Source: Halomonas sp.
GTDB lineage: Bacteria; Pseudomonadota; Gammaproteobacteria; Pseudomonadales; Halomonadaceae
Length of the DNA: 64,000 nt
Direction: 5' to 3'
Assembly (NCBI RefSeq): GCF_029263665.1
Contig: NZ_JAJUFQ010000003.1
Location: 248,001 to 312,000 of the forward strand
The first letter of the stretch is position 1. Every line of letters starts with the position of its first letter. A program made the position numbers and the translations under genes. Below are positions 38,136-48,513 of the stretch, in pieces. Under the pieces are notes generated by a model. The model made no database searches. It saw nothing but the letters and a program-made list of their open reading frames with translations, and had not been told where the DNA came from.

Positions 38136-38852
38136 CTATGCTAGACCCTGGCGAATCATGACCTCCGTGATGATCGGAACGGGGCTCATCAAGTGCTCAC
38201 GCATCATCTGGCGGGCCTTGGCCTTGTTTCGGGACAGTACAGTTTCGGTCAAGGCGGCATGTTCGTCGCGCTTGGCTGCCAAGGCGGCGCTCGACAGCAC
38301 GATTTCACGTAACCACAGGTGACGATAGCGCTCGACCTGATCGAACAGTGTCTGACGCACCTGCAGCAGGTGAGGAGAGCGACAGCCTGTGACGATGGCA
38401 GTGTGATAAGCCTTGTGGCGGGCATCCCATACATCGAGCTGTTCTTCCAGGCCGCTGACCTTGACGACCTTGGACAGGGTATGCGCGCAGGCCAGTATTT
38501 CCGCCTCCCAGTCGTCATCACCACGCTCCATGGCCAGCTCCAGCATCAAACCTTCCAGTTGGGCCCGGGCATCGTAAAGATCGTTGAGTTCGTCAAGGGA
38601 CATGGGGGCAACACGATAGCCGCGTTGGCTGATGGCCACGACCAGGCGCTCGGCGACCAGTTGCGACAGGGCTTCGCGCAGGGGGCCGGTACCTAGCGCA
38701 TAACGCTCCTTGAGCCGTGCCATCAGCAGTTTTTCGCCAGGAAGGAACTGCCCCCGAATGATGTCCTGCTTGAGTCGTCGGTAGCCACTGATGGCGAGGT
38801 TCTGCTTGCCTTGTGGTTCCATGTCTGGCTGTTCCATATACGGCTGTTCCAT
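38136..38852 (-). CDS. csiR: CsiR-like GntR/FCD transcriptional regulator
   Basis: 238 aa. A winged-helix GntR domain (about 20-85, GYRRLKQDIIRGQFLPGEKL ... YALGTGPLREALSQLVAERL) is followed by an FCD ligand domain (about 95-225). The stretch from GYRRLKQDI to RGYRVAPMS resembles E. coli CsiR closely, which controls glutarate/2-hydroxyglutarate use. No csiD, lhgO or gab gene is in the window, so the target here is open. The N-terminus contains a repeated MEQP, produced by a 15-bp tandem duplication that also repeats the start codon, so the true start may be 38852, 38837 or 38822. Confidence 0.75.
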   Translation of the reverse strand: MEQPYMEQPDMEPQGKQNLAISGYRRLKQDIIRGQFLPGEKLLMARLKERYALGTGPLREALSQLVAERLVVAISQRGYRVAPMSLDELNDLYDARAQLEGLMLELAMERGDDDWEAEILACAHTLSKVVKVSGLEEQLDVWDARHKAYHTAIVTGCRSPHLLQVRQTLFDQVERYRHLWLREIVLSSAALAAKRDEHAALTETVLSRNKAKARQMMREHLMSPVPIITEVMIRQGLA

Positions 38853-38939
38853 ATCCAGCGTTGCCCCTTGGATGAGGCATTCATGATACCAAATTGCTCG
38901 GCGTATCCAGATCTGCCAGCAAGGTATCAGGTTTCATGT

Positions 38940-40655
38940 TCAGGCGTTCCTCGGCTTCTTGAGCTCTGCCCAGGCTGCGTAGGTGCTGAGAAAGACTCGC
39001 CCCGTGAGGTCGTCAAGAAAGTCCGATCGTTTCAGGCGATCCATGACAGGACCTTTGACCTCAGCCAGATGCAGAGTGACTCGTGAGTCCTTCAGGCGCG
39101 CATTAATGGCATCCAGGCTTTCCAGAGCAGAGGCATCAATGAGGTTGACCGCAGAGCAGATCAATACCACATCGGTGAGTTCGGGACGTTGTGCCACCAG
39201 GGCGTACAGGGTGTCTTCCAGATAACGGGCGTTGGCGAAATAGAGGCTCTCGTCGATGCGCAGCAAGGCCAGGTGGCTGGCGGTCTCGACTTGATGGCGA
39301 GTGACCGAACGAAAATGTTCGCTGCCGGGAATGCGTCCGACAATGGCGCTGTGAGGACGGCTGGTGCGATACAGGAACAGTCCGATGGACAAGACGACAC
39401 CGACAATGATGCCTGCTTCGACACCTTCCGTCAGCGTCAGTGCCATGGTGGCGGCGAGAGCCGAGAAATCACTGCGAGAATAGCGCCATGTCTGTCGAAT
39501 CAGGGGGATGTCGACCAGCGTCAGAATGGCAACCGTGATGGTAGCTGCCAGGGTGGCAATGGGCAGATGCTCAAGCAGTGGTGTCAGGAACAGGGTGATG
39601 ATGCCGATACCAATGGTGGCGAAGATGCCGGCAAAAGGGGTCTGAGCGCCTGACTCCTGGTTGATCACTGTGCGTGAGAGTCCTCCGGACACTGGCATGC
39701 CGCTGGTAATGGCAGCGGCAATATTGGCGCCTCCGAGTCCGATCAGCTCCTGGTTGGGTGATATGCGTTCGCGGCGTCTGGCGGCCAGCATCTGGGCCAT
39801 GGAAATCGACTCGACGAAGCCCACGATACTGATCAACAGAGCGGGAATGAGCAGGGCATGCCATATGCTGGTATCGAGCAGGGGAAAGCTCAGGCCTGGC
39901 AAACCGGACGGTACTTGCCCCACGGTAGCCACTCCGCTGGCCGCCAGGTCAAAGTGCCAACTGATCCATGTGGCCACCACGACGGCAATCACCGGGCCGG
40001 CACGAACGAAAAGGGCGGCGATGGCATCCGGGAGCAACAGTGCTTTCAGGACACGCAGGCCGTACAGGCGAACAAGATAGAGGAAGATCAGGCTGCTGAT
40101 CCCGACACTCGCCGTAGGCCAGTGAAAGCTGTCCAGGTGGCGTAACAGGCTGCCTGTCAGCTCAAGGCCGTTATAGCCACTGGCCTGCATGCCGAGAAGG
40201 TTGGTCAACTGGGTCAGAGCGATCAGCAGGCCGGAAGCAGATAAAAAACCACCGATCACCGGGTGACTCAGGAAGTTGGCGAAGAAGCCAAGGCGCAGAA
40301 AACCCATGGCGGCCAGCATCAAGCCAGAAATCAGTGATAGCACCAGAGCCGCTTGTAGGTACTCTTCGCTGCCCGGTGCCGCCACTCGCGAAAGCGCAGC
40401 GCCAGTCATCAAGGCAATGATGGCCACGGGACCCACCGCGAGGGTGCGACTGGTTCCGAATAGAGCATAAATGACGACGGGCAGCAGACTGGCATATAGC
40501 CCGACCACGGCAGGCAAGCCGGCAAGAATGGCATAACCCAGGGACTGTGGAATCACCATGACCGTGACGATGAGCCCGGCAAGGAGGTCAGCGCCACATA
40601 GACGCCGATTGTAGTGAGGTAACCAGGCGAGGATCGGCAGGTAGCGCTTGATCAT
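38940..40655 (-). CDS. SulP family anion transporter with STAS domain
   Basis: 571 aa with about 12-14 helices and the family patterns VIPQSLGYAILAGLPAVVGLYAS and SMAQMLAARRRERISPNQELIGLGGANI, followed by a C-terminal STAS domain (about 445-560). SulP proteins move sulfate, bicarbonate, C4-dicarboxylates or other anions; the substrate cannot be told here. It stands alone, 85 bp after the csiR-like start on the same strand. A short inverted repeat ATGTC-GTTAT-GACAT lies 31-45 bp upstream of its start. Confidence 0.9.
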   Translation of the reverse strand: MIKRYLPILAWLPHYNRRLCGADLLAGLIVTVMVIPQSLGYAILAGLPAVVGLYASLLPVVIYALFGTSRTLAVGPVAIIALMTGAALSRVAAPGSEEYLQAALVLSLISGLMLAAMGFLRLGFFANFLSHPVIGGFLSASGLLIALTQLTNLLGMQASGYNGLELTGSLLRHLDSFHWPTASVGISSLIFLYLVRLYGLRVLKALLLPDAIAALFVRAGPVIAVVVATWISWHFDLAASGVATVGQVPSGLPGLSFPLLDTSIWHALLIPALLISIVGFVESISMAQMLAARRRERISPNQELIGLGGANIAAAITSGMPVSGGLSRTVINQESGAQTPFAGIFATIGIGIITLFLTPLLEHLPIATLAATITVAILTLVDIPLIRQTWRYSRSDFSALAATMALTLTEGVEAGIIVGVVLSIGLFLYRTSRPHSAIVGRIPGSEHFRSVTRHQVETASHLALLRIDESLYFANARYLEDTLYALVAQRPELTDVVLICSAVNLIDASALESLDAINARLKDSRVTLHLAEVKGPVMDRLKRSDFLDDLTGRVFLSTYAAWAELKKPRNA

Positions 40656-40793
40656 TCCGAAGGCAGTTCCTTGGCTTATAAGATTATGTCGTTATGACAT
40701 TTCCAGATTAACGCAAACGCGTTCCCTGGTAGAGAGGGTGCAGGCGAAAAGTTCGCCCTGTGAAACCTGTCATGCCACCAATGTTCATTTGGG

Positions 40794-41876
40794 CTAAGTG
40801 CAGCGCAAGTGATCGAGAAAACGTCGGTCAAGGTGGCGCTTGAGCCGGCTGGCGAGTCGCCCGCCCCACCACCAGTGGCCATAGAGGGCGAGTCCTTCGC
40901 CGCCTCCCAGGTTGAGAATCGACAGCGCCCGTGGCTGCGGCTGATAGTGGCGTAGTGATGAACCCTGCAGATTGGCGAGCAGGTTATGGAGCAGGATCGG
41001 CCCCTGGCGTACACCGTAAACACCAAGGCGCGGCAATGCATGACCTTCCATTGCTGCGCAGTCGCCAGTGGCGAAAATGCGAGGATGATCAATGACCGTC
41101 AGGTCGGCATGGATACGAAGGCCACGGTCTCTCACTGGCAAGCCAATGTCGAGAGTAGTTGCAGAGGGCCTGAGCCCTGTGGCAAGAACGCGATGGTCGA
41201 CATGCTGCTCGCTGCTACATATTCCGGTTATCTCAATGTCTCGTCGAGCCAGGCGTTCCGCCAACCAGCTCTGCGCACTTCGGGGAATATCTGGCATTAA
41301 TCCCTCGGAAGTTTCGGCTGCTTGGTGGATGAGGCGGATGGTCAGGTGACGCTTGTTGACCCCTAGGCGCTTGCCCAGTGTTCGCAAGGCGCAGGCAATT
41401 TCCACGCCACTGGCACCCGCTCCCACCACCTCCACCGAGAGAGACTGCCCCTGGTTGAGCTGGCAAGTGATGCGGCGCTTGAGCCTGAGCAGTTGGGGAA
41501 TCGGCTTGACTGGCCACAGTTCTGGCCCTTCACCCGTTTGAGGCAAGCTGGCTGAGGCAGAGCCAAGGTTGAGGCTCAAGAGGTCATAACGCAGCTTCTG
41601 CCCATTGCCGAGCGTGATGGTCTGTGCGGGATCATCAAGCACCACCATGCGTTGGCGCAGCAGGGTGACGCCCTGCCGTCGACAAAGACTCGCAGGGTCC
41701 AGGCGATCATCCCCCGGAGACACCTCGTCAGCCAGCATGGAGCTGGCCAGACCTGAATACCAGAAGGCACCTGGCTCCACCAGAGTGAGCCTGGTATTGC
41801 GCAATTTCTCTGCCTGGTCCAGCAGGTGCAAGTGGGCATGTCCTGCCCCGACCAGCACAATATGAGGGAGAGTCAC
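40794..41876 (-). CDS. FAD/NAD(P)-dependent oxidoreductase, NDH-2-like
   Basis: 360 aa. Dinucleotide motif LVGAGHAHLHLL at the N-terminus, a second Rossmann motif VEVVGAGASGVEIACAL near 150 and the FAD-binding FATGDCAAM near 270. It lacks the paired active-site cysteines of disulfide reductases. The GAGHAHLHLL opening is like that of type II NADH dehydrogenase relatives and of the flavoprotein domain fused to some SelD proteins; no selD is next to it. rarD starts upstream, ending 10 bp before this gene, so they may share a transcript. The substrate is unknown. Confidence 0.85.
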   Translation of the reverse strand: MTLPHIVLVGAGHAHLHLLDQAEKLRNTRLTLVEPGAFWYSGLASSMLADEVSPGDDRLDPASLCRRQGVTLLRQRMVVLDDPAQTITLGNGQKLRYDLLSLNLGSASASLPQTGEGPELWPVKPIPQLLRLKRRITCQLNQGQSLSVEVVGAGASGVEIACALRTLGKRLGVNKRHLTIRLIHQAAETSEGLMPDIPRSAQSWLAERLARRDIEITGICSSEQHVDHRVLATGLRPSATTLDIGLPVRDRGLRIHADLTVIDHPRIFATGDCAAMEGHALPRLGVYGVRQGPILLHNLLANLQGSSLRHYQPQPRALSILNLGGGEGLALYGHWWWGGRLASRLKRHLDRRFLDHLRCT

Positions 41877-41885
41877 CTGTGCTCC

Positions 41886-42779
41886 TTACGCTGAGGCCGC
41901 TCTGGAGGGGCGCTTCCAGGAGGAAAGACTATAGAGAGCAAGGCTCACCCAGATCAGCGCGAAAGTGGTGAGCTGTTCCATCTGCAGAGGTTCGCCGAAT
42001 ACCCAGATGGCAATCAGGAACTGCAGCGTGGGGTTGATGTACATGAGGAAGCCCAGGGTTCCCAGGGGCAGGCGTCGGGCTGCACCGGCGAAGGCCAGTA
42101 GTGGCACAGCGGTAATGATGCCACTGGCGATCAACAGCATGCTGGTGTGGGTTCCGGAGAAGAAGTGAGACAGCTCCTGATGGCTCAACCACACCAATCC
42201 TATTCCGGCCAGGGGAAGCAACAGCAGGGTTTCGACGAAGAGCCCGGATAATCCATCGAGCTTGACCTGCTTACGCAGTAGCCCGTAGACGCCAAAGGAA
42301 ATGGCCAGTGCCAGGCTGATCCAGGGCAAGTGGCCGAGTTGAATCAACTGTAGCAGGATGGCAGTGCCGGCAAGAGCAATGGCAATAAGTTGGAAGCGGT
42401 TGATGCGTTCTTTCAGTACCAGCATGCCAAGTGCGACATTGACCAGAGGCGTCATGAAGTACCCCAGACTGGCCTGCAGGACATGACGGGTTTCGACAGC
42501 GTAGATGTACAAGCCCCAGTTCACGCCGATCAGGATGGCGCAACCAAGGACACGCCATAGCCCGGAGGGGTGTGCAAATGCAGCCATGACGTGATGCCAG
42601 CGTCGGAGCACACTGATCACCAGGATGAGAAAAAGGCATGACCAGAGAATTCGATGAAGCAGGATTTCCAGTGCTGGCACACCATCGAACATCGCGAAGA
42701 ACAATGGAAAGCATCCCCACATGCCGTAGGCCAGCAAGCCATACATGACTCCCTGACGCGATGCCAAGCGCTGTGTCAT
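41886..42779 (-). CDS. rarD: RarD-type EamA transporter
   Basis: 297 aa with ten membrane helices from two EamA repeats, and the RarD hallmarks GLLAYGMWGCFPLFFAMF near the start and NPTLQFLIAIWVFGEPL near the end. RarD is described as a chloramphenicol-sensitivity-associated permease in E. coli; the physiological substrate is not established. AAAAGGA lies before the ATG. Confidence 0.93.
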   Translation of the reverse strand: MTQRLASRQGVMYGLLAYGMWGCFPLFFAMFDGVPALEILLHRILWSCLFLILVISVLRRWHHVMAAFAHPSGLWRVLGCAILIGVNWGLYIYAVETRHVLQASLGYFMTPLVNVALGMLVLKERINRFQLIAIALAGTAILLQLIQLGHLPWISLALAISFGVYGLLRKQVKLDGLSGLFVETLLLLPLAGIGLVWLSHQELSHFFSGTHTSMLLIASGIITAVPLLAFAGAARRLPLGTLGFLMYINPTLQFLIAIWVFGEPLQMEQLTTFALIWVSLALYSLSSWKRPSRAASA

Positions 42780-42945
42780 TCCTTTTCCCCCATGCGAAAA
42801 GCATAAGGTAACATAATCAGTAGGTGCCTAAGTAAACATGTGCTTCAGTCAATGATGCTGATGGCAGCGTCCAGGGCCAGGGTACGGTAACCTAGTAACG
42901 AGTAAGCAGAGTACTGGCTTCATACACCATCAGACGAGCCTATCC

Positions 42946-43779
42946 ATGTCTCAGTTGCAAACGATGTCTCAGTTGCGAACTACCCTGGTGCAGTGTGACC
43001 TGCGCTGGGAAGACCCTGCCGCCAATTGCCGTCAGCTTGAAGACAAGCTGGCTGACCTGAGCTTTGCCGATACTGACCTGATCGTACTACCGGAAATGTT
43101 CGCCACGGGTTTTACCATGAATTCCCGGGAAATGGCCGAGCCCATGGAAAGCAGTCTGGCGGTGGACTGGCTCAAGCGTCAGGCCATGCAACGTGGCTGT
43201 GTCGTGACGGGCAGTGTGGCAATTCAGGAGCAGGGTGACTACTTCAACCGCCTGGTGTGGGCACGACCAGATGGAGAACTGATCTGGTATGACAAACGCC
43301 ACCTGTTTCGCATGGCCGGTGAGCATGAGCGTTATGCCATGGGAGAGCAGCGTGTCATCGTCGAGCTCAATGGCTTCAGAATCCTGTTGAGTGTCTGCTA
43401 TGACCTGCGCTTTCCGGTATGGCTGCGCCAGCAGCCCGCCGCCGGAGAGCATTTCGAGTATGACGCCATCTTGTGCGTGGCCAATTGGCCTGCTCCCAGG
43501 CGGCATCCCTGGCGTACGCTGTTGCAAGCCAGGGCAATCGAGAACCTGTGTGCAGTTATCGGCGTCAATCGTGTCGGCCAGGATGCCAACGGGCTCGATT
43601 ATGCCGGGGACTCCATGCTGGTCGATGCCAAGGGAGTGGTGCTTGTCGACCAGCCGGAAGGCCAGCCCTTTATTCAGACAGCTGTGCTGGATGGCGAGGA
43701 GCTGCGTCAGTTTCGCGACAAGTTTCCCGCCTGGCGTGATGCTGATCACTTTTCACTCAGTTGCGGAGTAGGTTACTGA
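42946..43779 (+). CDS. yafV: YafV-type omega-amidase (nitrilase superfamily)
   Basis: 277 aa. The Glu-Lys-Cys triad is visible in LPEMFATGFTM, DKRHLFRM and SVCYDLRFP. YafV/Nit2-type enzymes hydrolyse 2-oxoglutaramate or 2-oxosuccinamate, a salvage step after transamination. The first 36 bases are an 18-bp near-perfect tandem copy, so MSQLQT and MSQLRT repeat and two equivalent ATGs exist (42946 and 42964). It overlaps rsuA by one base. Confidence 0.9.
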   Translation: MSQLQTMSQLRTTLVQCDLRWEDPAANCRQLEDKLADLSFADTDLIVLPEMFATGFTMNSREMAEPMESSLAVDWLKRQAMQRGCVVTGSVAIQEQGDYFNRLVWARPDGELIWYDKRHLFRMAGEHERYAMGEQRVIVELNGFRILLSVCYDLRFPVWLRQQPAAGEHFEYDAILCVANWPAPRRHPWRTLLQARAIENLCAVIGVNRVGQDANGLDYAGDSMLVDAKGVVLVDQPEGQPFIQTAVLDGEELRQFRDKFPAWRDADHFSLSCGVGY

Positions 43780-44480
43780 TGCGTCTTGATCGCTTTCTGG
43801 CGGAAACCACGGATCTGACACGCAGCCTGGCCAAGAGAGCATTATCCAACGGAGAAGTTCAGGTCAACGGTGAAGCCGAGAAACGCCCGGCTCGCCACAT
43901 CAGTGAAGACGACACGGTTGCCTGGATGGGCGAGCCCCTTGCCCTGGTCGGGCTGCGTTATGTGATGCTGCACAAACCCTTGAATGTGGAATGTACCGCA
44001 CGCAGAGGCTTGTATCCGCGTGCGATGGATCTCATCGATCTTCCCAAGGCTGAACGTTTGCAGCCGGTGGGACGCCTGGATGTGGGCACCACCGGCCTGT
44101 TGCTGCTCAGTGACGATGGCCAGTGGTCCCACCGGGTGACATCGCCGCGTCATCGTTGTGCCAAGGTCTATCGCGCTCAGCTTGCACATCCGCTGGAAGG
44201 TCAGGCTGCGCTGGATGCTGTAGAGGCCTTTGCCAACGGCGTGTTGCTGGAAGGCGAAGACACACCGACGCGCCCTGCTGAACTCGTCTGCCTTTCTGCC
44301 CAGGAAGTCCTGCTGACGGTACACGAAGGTCGCTACCACCAGGTGCGTCGCATGTTTGCCGCCATTGGCAACCATGTAGAGGCATTGCACCGGGAATCCA
44401 TTGGTGAGCTCAAGCTGGATCCGCAGCTGGCACCGGGCGAGTGGCGAGAACTGACCGAAGAGGAAGTGGCTCTGTTCTGA
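43779..44480 (+). CDS. rsuA: RsuA-type 16S rRNA pseudouridine synthase
   Basis: 233 aa. An S4 RNA-binding domain (1-60, MRLDRFLAETTDLTRSLAKR) precedes the catalytic domain with GRLDVGTTGLLLLSDDG, where the aspartate of GRLD is the nucleophile. RsuA modifies U516 of 16S rRNA. The ATG overlaps the yafV stop as TGATG. It converges with the broken cyclase gene with 5 bp between the ends. Confidence 0.92.
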   Translation: MRLDRFLAETTDLTRSLAKRALSNGEVQVNGEAEKRPARHISEDDTVAWMGEPLALVGLRYVMLHKPLNVECTARRGLYPRAMDLIDLPKAERLQPVGRLDVGTTGLLLLSDDGQWSHRVTSPRHRCAKVYRAQLAHPLEGQAALDAVEAFANGVLLEGEDTPTRPAELVCLSAQEVLLTVHEGRYHQVRRMFAAIGNHVEALHRESIGELKLDPQLAPGEWRELTEEEVALF

Positions 44481-44485
44481 CGGAA

Positions 44486-46714
44486 TCATTCCGCCATGGT
44501 GATGCGAGCGCGACCGGATTGCTTGGCACGGTACAAGGCATTGTCAGCGATTTCCAGCAGGGTATAGGGGTCAGAAGTGTTGCTGGGAAAGCTGGCAATG
44601 CCACAGGATAGCGATACCGTGCCCAGTGGCTGGTGAGCATGCTCGAAGTTGGCATTCGCCAGTACTTGCGTCATCTGATCGATGCGCCTGTGTGCATCGT
44701 TGGCTTGAGCATGTGGCAATAGGACGACGAACTCCTCACCGCCCAGTCGACATACCACATCATTGTCGCGAAAACTTGCTGCCAGAAGCTGTGCGACACC
44801 ACATAGCACGGCATCACCCGCAGAGTGGCCAAAACGATCATTGAACTGTTTGAAATGGTCAATATCCACGATCGCGAGGCTCAAGGGCGTCTGGTTTCGC
44901 AATGCCGTCGACGCCTCATGCAGCATCAGTTCCTCGAAGTACCGCCGGTTGAGAAGGCCTGTCAGGCCATCACGATAGGACAGCGCGGCGAGCTTTTCCT
45001 GAAGGGCAATGCTGGATAACACCAGCGTTACTCGGGTGATGCCGGTTTCGACAATACGTCGAACCCGTTCATGATACTCGGAATCTTGAGGCAGACGAGT
45101 GTTTGGCTCCAATAGCAGGACGCCGAGGCGTAGGGCATCCTGTTAGGGGCGCGGAATATCCACTGGAAACAGCCAGGATGGAGGTCGATTGTCAGTGCCG
45201 CTCAATGGAAATGATGGGAGGGTGGCTGGGACCTGATAATCCTTGGGCCAATGATGTGTGAGGCTCAGCAGCGGCTCATCAGCACTCTGTCGATAGAATG
45301 CCCCGCGTAGAGGGCTTGTCAGGTCAGGTAGAGCGTCCATGATCATTTCCAATGCATGCTCCAGGACAGCGGTTCCTTGCAAGTCATCGATCAGGTCGGC
45401 GAGTGCCTGGCTCTTGCTGTGTTCCAGGGTGATGAGTGATGCACGCTGGTGCTCTCGCTTCACATGACTTTTCAGCTCGCTAGTGCGTTCGGCGACTTCA
45501 CTTTCCAGAAAACGGTTGAGGTGGTTAAGTTCGCGCTGAGTCTGGGTGTAATGGCGTAGGGAGATGATGACCATGGAGAGGGTGAAGGCCAGGGCCCCAA
45601 AATGGACGGGCACCTCGAACCAGCCAATGATGCTATGGGCGACCGCCATGTCCAGGACCAGGATGAAGACGAAGGCAGCATAGCTTGCTAGCACCAGGTG
45701 CTGGTGAATGCTGAAAGTATGACGTTGGCGCAGTACCAGCAAGGCCATCAGGAGAGTTGAAATCAGCAGCAGAACATCAAACGTGGGAAAGGTCGAGGCC
45801 AAGGAAATCATTCCCGTCAATGACATGCTGAGAGAGATGATGAGATAGGTCAGCAGGGCCAGCCAGATGAGGCGCAAGAAACGGGTGCGAACTTGAGGAA
45901 ACCAATGCTCCAGGATCAAGCCCATGGCGATGGGGAGTGAAAAATAGGTGGCGGCAGCCAGATAGTTCCATAGTAAAGGAATATCCAGCAACAGTTTGCG
46001 CGTGTCGTTCTCGGCCAGCAACATGATGCCGATTGCCAAGGAAAAGAAGCCGACACTACCCAAACGCCATTGTCGAGGAGGCGTCACGACCAGCAAGCTA
46101 GCGAGAGAACCGACAATCAAGCAGAAAGTGGCGACAATCAATCCTTCCCAGGAAGTGGATAGCATCATGGGCAGCACAGCACTTTCATCCATGATGGCGA
46201 CTTTCCCCCACAGTCCGATATCCGAGTAATCGGAGTGGATCCGCAAATAGAGAATCTTGGTTCCTAAGGCGTCGGCTCCTGTTACATCGAACAGTGGGAT
46301 AGCATGCCAGCTCCAGCCAGCAAACTGCACTTGACCGTTTGCGTCCAGAGAGCCGTACTGAAACACTTTCTGGCTGTCGATATAGGCTTCGCCGATCAGG
46401 TCGATGCTGGAGACGAACAGGACAGGGCGGTGCCATTTCCCGGCAGGTAGCTGGTGTCGCATCCATAGCGTCTCGTTACCGTGCCGTTGCGGAGGGTTGG
46501 CAGTACCGGACATGGGTAGCCAACCAGATGTGCCAGCCGGCTCAGCGGCCCACAGGAAATGCCCGTTGGCATCCTGAGGCGAGTCTCCCCAGCGATATTC
46601 CCAACCGTTGCGGAGGGACGTTTCAGTGGCCAGGGCCGCCTGAGGGAAATACCAGATCCCAAGGGTCAGCCACAGTATTGCTGGTAACCCAAGCCGATGG
46701 CGCTTGCGGGTCAT
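44486..46714 (-). pseudogene. 7TMR-DISM/GGDEF diguanylate cyclase split by an in-frame stop
   Basis: The gene reads as one frame from 46714 to 44486 except for a TAA at 45143-45145. The first part (523 aa to the stop) has a signal peptide, a 7TMR-DISM extracellular domain, seven membrane helices and the start of a GAF-like domain. The second part resumes in the same frame with LRLGVLLLEPNTR and gives a full GGDEF domain with an RDND I-site and an intact GGEEF active site. One base change would restore a sense codon. It looks like a recent nonsense mutation, an assembly error, or a case of read-through; the restart after the stop has no ribosome site. Otherwise it would make cyclic di-GMP in response to a periplasmic ligand. 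Confidence 0.8.
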
Positions 46715-46917
46715 GATGGATACCGGCGCGAAGAAATTCTCCGCCAGTATAGAAGATGATGGTTCCGAGGAGTGGCTTGCCTTCTCTATTTGCCGATGTG
46801 TTTGCAAGTTGGCTTGTCAGTGAGACATCTTCTTGCCTGCATTCTGCAGGCAGTTGCCGGAGTCGATGAGATATCAGAGAAGATGCCCCAAGAAACTGCT
46901 GCGATCAAAGGGGCCCA

Positions 46918-48513
46918 CTAGACAGCAATTTCCTTCGCCAGGCTGGAGGCAGCAATCAGGGCCCTGGTGTAGGCACTCTGTGGTGTAGAAAGCACCTTGT
47001 CGCAGTCGCCTTGTTCGATCACCTTGCCGTCTTTCAGGACCACGACACGATGGGCCATGGCACGTATCACCGCCAAGTCATGGCTGATGAACAGGTAACT
47101 GAGACCACGGCGGCGCTGTAGTTCACGCAGTAGAATGACCAGCTGCTTCTGGATGGTGCGATCCAGGGCTGAGGTCGGTTCGTCAAGAACGATCAGACGT
47201 GGTTCAAGAATGATGGCTCGGGCGATGGCGATGCGTTGACGCTGGCCCCCGGAAAATTCATGGGGATAGCGCTGGCTGACATCTTCGGGCAAGCCCACTT
47301 CATGCAGAGTGTCACGGACGCGTCGGCCGATCTCTGCTTCATGCAACTCAGGCTGATGAAAACGCAGTCCTTCACTGATGATGTCAGCAACCGGCATGCG
47401 AGGCGACAGGGAGCCATATGGGTCCTGAAACACCACCTGCAATTGACGTCGCTGTTGCCGCAAGAGGTTACCTCTGAGCTGATCGAGGCGAGTGCCATCG
47501 AAGTTGATTTCTCCTTTGCTGGTTATCAGGCGCAGTAGCGCGAGTGCCAGCGTGGTCTTGCCTGACCCGGATTCACCGACAATACCGAGCGTTTCGCCGG
47601 GAGCCACACTAAGGTCGATGGGGGACAGGGCTTCGAAGGCCGGAGGTCGACGTTGGAACAGGCGCTTAGGGCGCTGGAATTGTACGCCAAGGGACTTGGC
47701 TATCAGCAACGGTGCCGAGCCCTTGATGGCGGAGGGACGGCCTCCGGGCTCTGCGCCGAGCAACTCTTTGGTGTACGCGCTCTGGGGTGAGTGGAAGACA
47801 TCGGCCACCGGACCTGACTCTTGCACGATGCCGTGCTGCAGAACGCACACGCGGTCGGCATGACGACGTACCAGATTGAGGTCATGGGTGATGAACAGTA
47901 TTCCCATGCCATGATGGTCTTGAAGCTCCCTGAGTAGTGCCAGGATTTCCTGCTGCACCGTGACATCCAATGCCGTGGTTGGCTCATCAGCGACCAGCAG
48001 TTCTGGCTGGTTGGCGATCGCCATGGCAATCATGACGCGTTGGCGCTGCCCACCGGAAAGCTGATGAGGCCAGGCATCCAACAGCTCTTGAGGACGGGGC
48101 AGTCGGACCTGCTCAAGCAGCTCCTGACAGCGGTGACGGGCTGCCTTGCCATGCAATCCCTGGTGTAGGCGCAAGGTTTCACCCAATTGGCGGCCAATGG
48201 TATGCAGGGGGTTGAGTGATGTCATCGGCTCTTGAAACACAAAACCGATGCGGTTGCCCAGAAGTGCCTGCCATTGACGCGGTTTCAGCATGGAGAGATC
48301 GGTATCTCCCAGACGCCTGGTGCCTGTTACCCTGGCGTTGGCTGGCAGCAGGTTGAGGGCGCCCAGAGCGGATACTGACTTGCCAGAACCGGATTCTCCC
48401 ACCAATGCCAAGGTCTCGCCTCGGTCCACGCTCAGAGACATGTCCTTCACCACGAGCTGATCGTCGAAAGAGATGGATAGCTGATCAAGGGTGAGCAAGG
48501 GCTCAGCGGACAT
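46918..48513 (-). CDS. yejF: oligopeptide ABC importer, double ATPase (YejF)
   Basis: 531 aa with two ATPase modules. Each has its own Walker A ([11 protein letters not shown] and [11 protein letters not shown]), signature (LSGGQRQR and FSGGQRQR) and Walker B ([12 protein letters not shown] and [12 protein letters not shown]). The fused double ATPase is the YejF form. The ATG at 48513 has a full AAGGAGGTGA site and overlaps yejE by 11 bp. In E. coli YejABEF imports peptides and microcin C. Confidence 0.95.
   Translation of the reverse strand: MSAEPLLTLDQLSISFDDQLVVKDMSLSVDRGETLALVGESGSGKSVSALGALNLLPANARVTGTRRLGDTDLSMLKPRQWQALLGNRIGFVFQEPMTSLNPLHTIGRQLGETLRLHQGLHGKAARHRCQELLEQVRLPRPQELLDAWPHQLSGGQRQRVMIAMAIANQPELLVADEPTTALDVTVQQEILALLRELQDHHGMGILFITHDLNLVRRHADRVCVLQHGIVQESGPVADVFHSPQSAYTKELLGAEPGGRPSAIKGSAPLLIAKSLGVQFQRPKRLFQRRPPAFEALSPIDLSVAPGETLGIVGESGSGKTTLALALLRLITSKGEINFDGTRLDQLRGNLLRQQRRQLQVVFQDPYGSLSPRMPVADIISEGLRFHQPELHEAEIGRRVRDTLHEVGLPEDVSQRYPHEFSGGQRQRIAIARAIILEPRLIVLDEPTSALDRTIQKQLVILLRELQRRRGLSYLFISHDLAVIRAMAHRVVVLKDGKVIEQGDCDKVLSTPQSAYTRALIAASSLAKEIAV

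Noticed and set aside
45113..45142. Frameshift between the two halves of the DISM/GGDEF gene
   Set aside because: The two halves are in the same frame; the interruption is one stop codon, not a shift.
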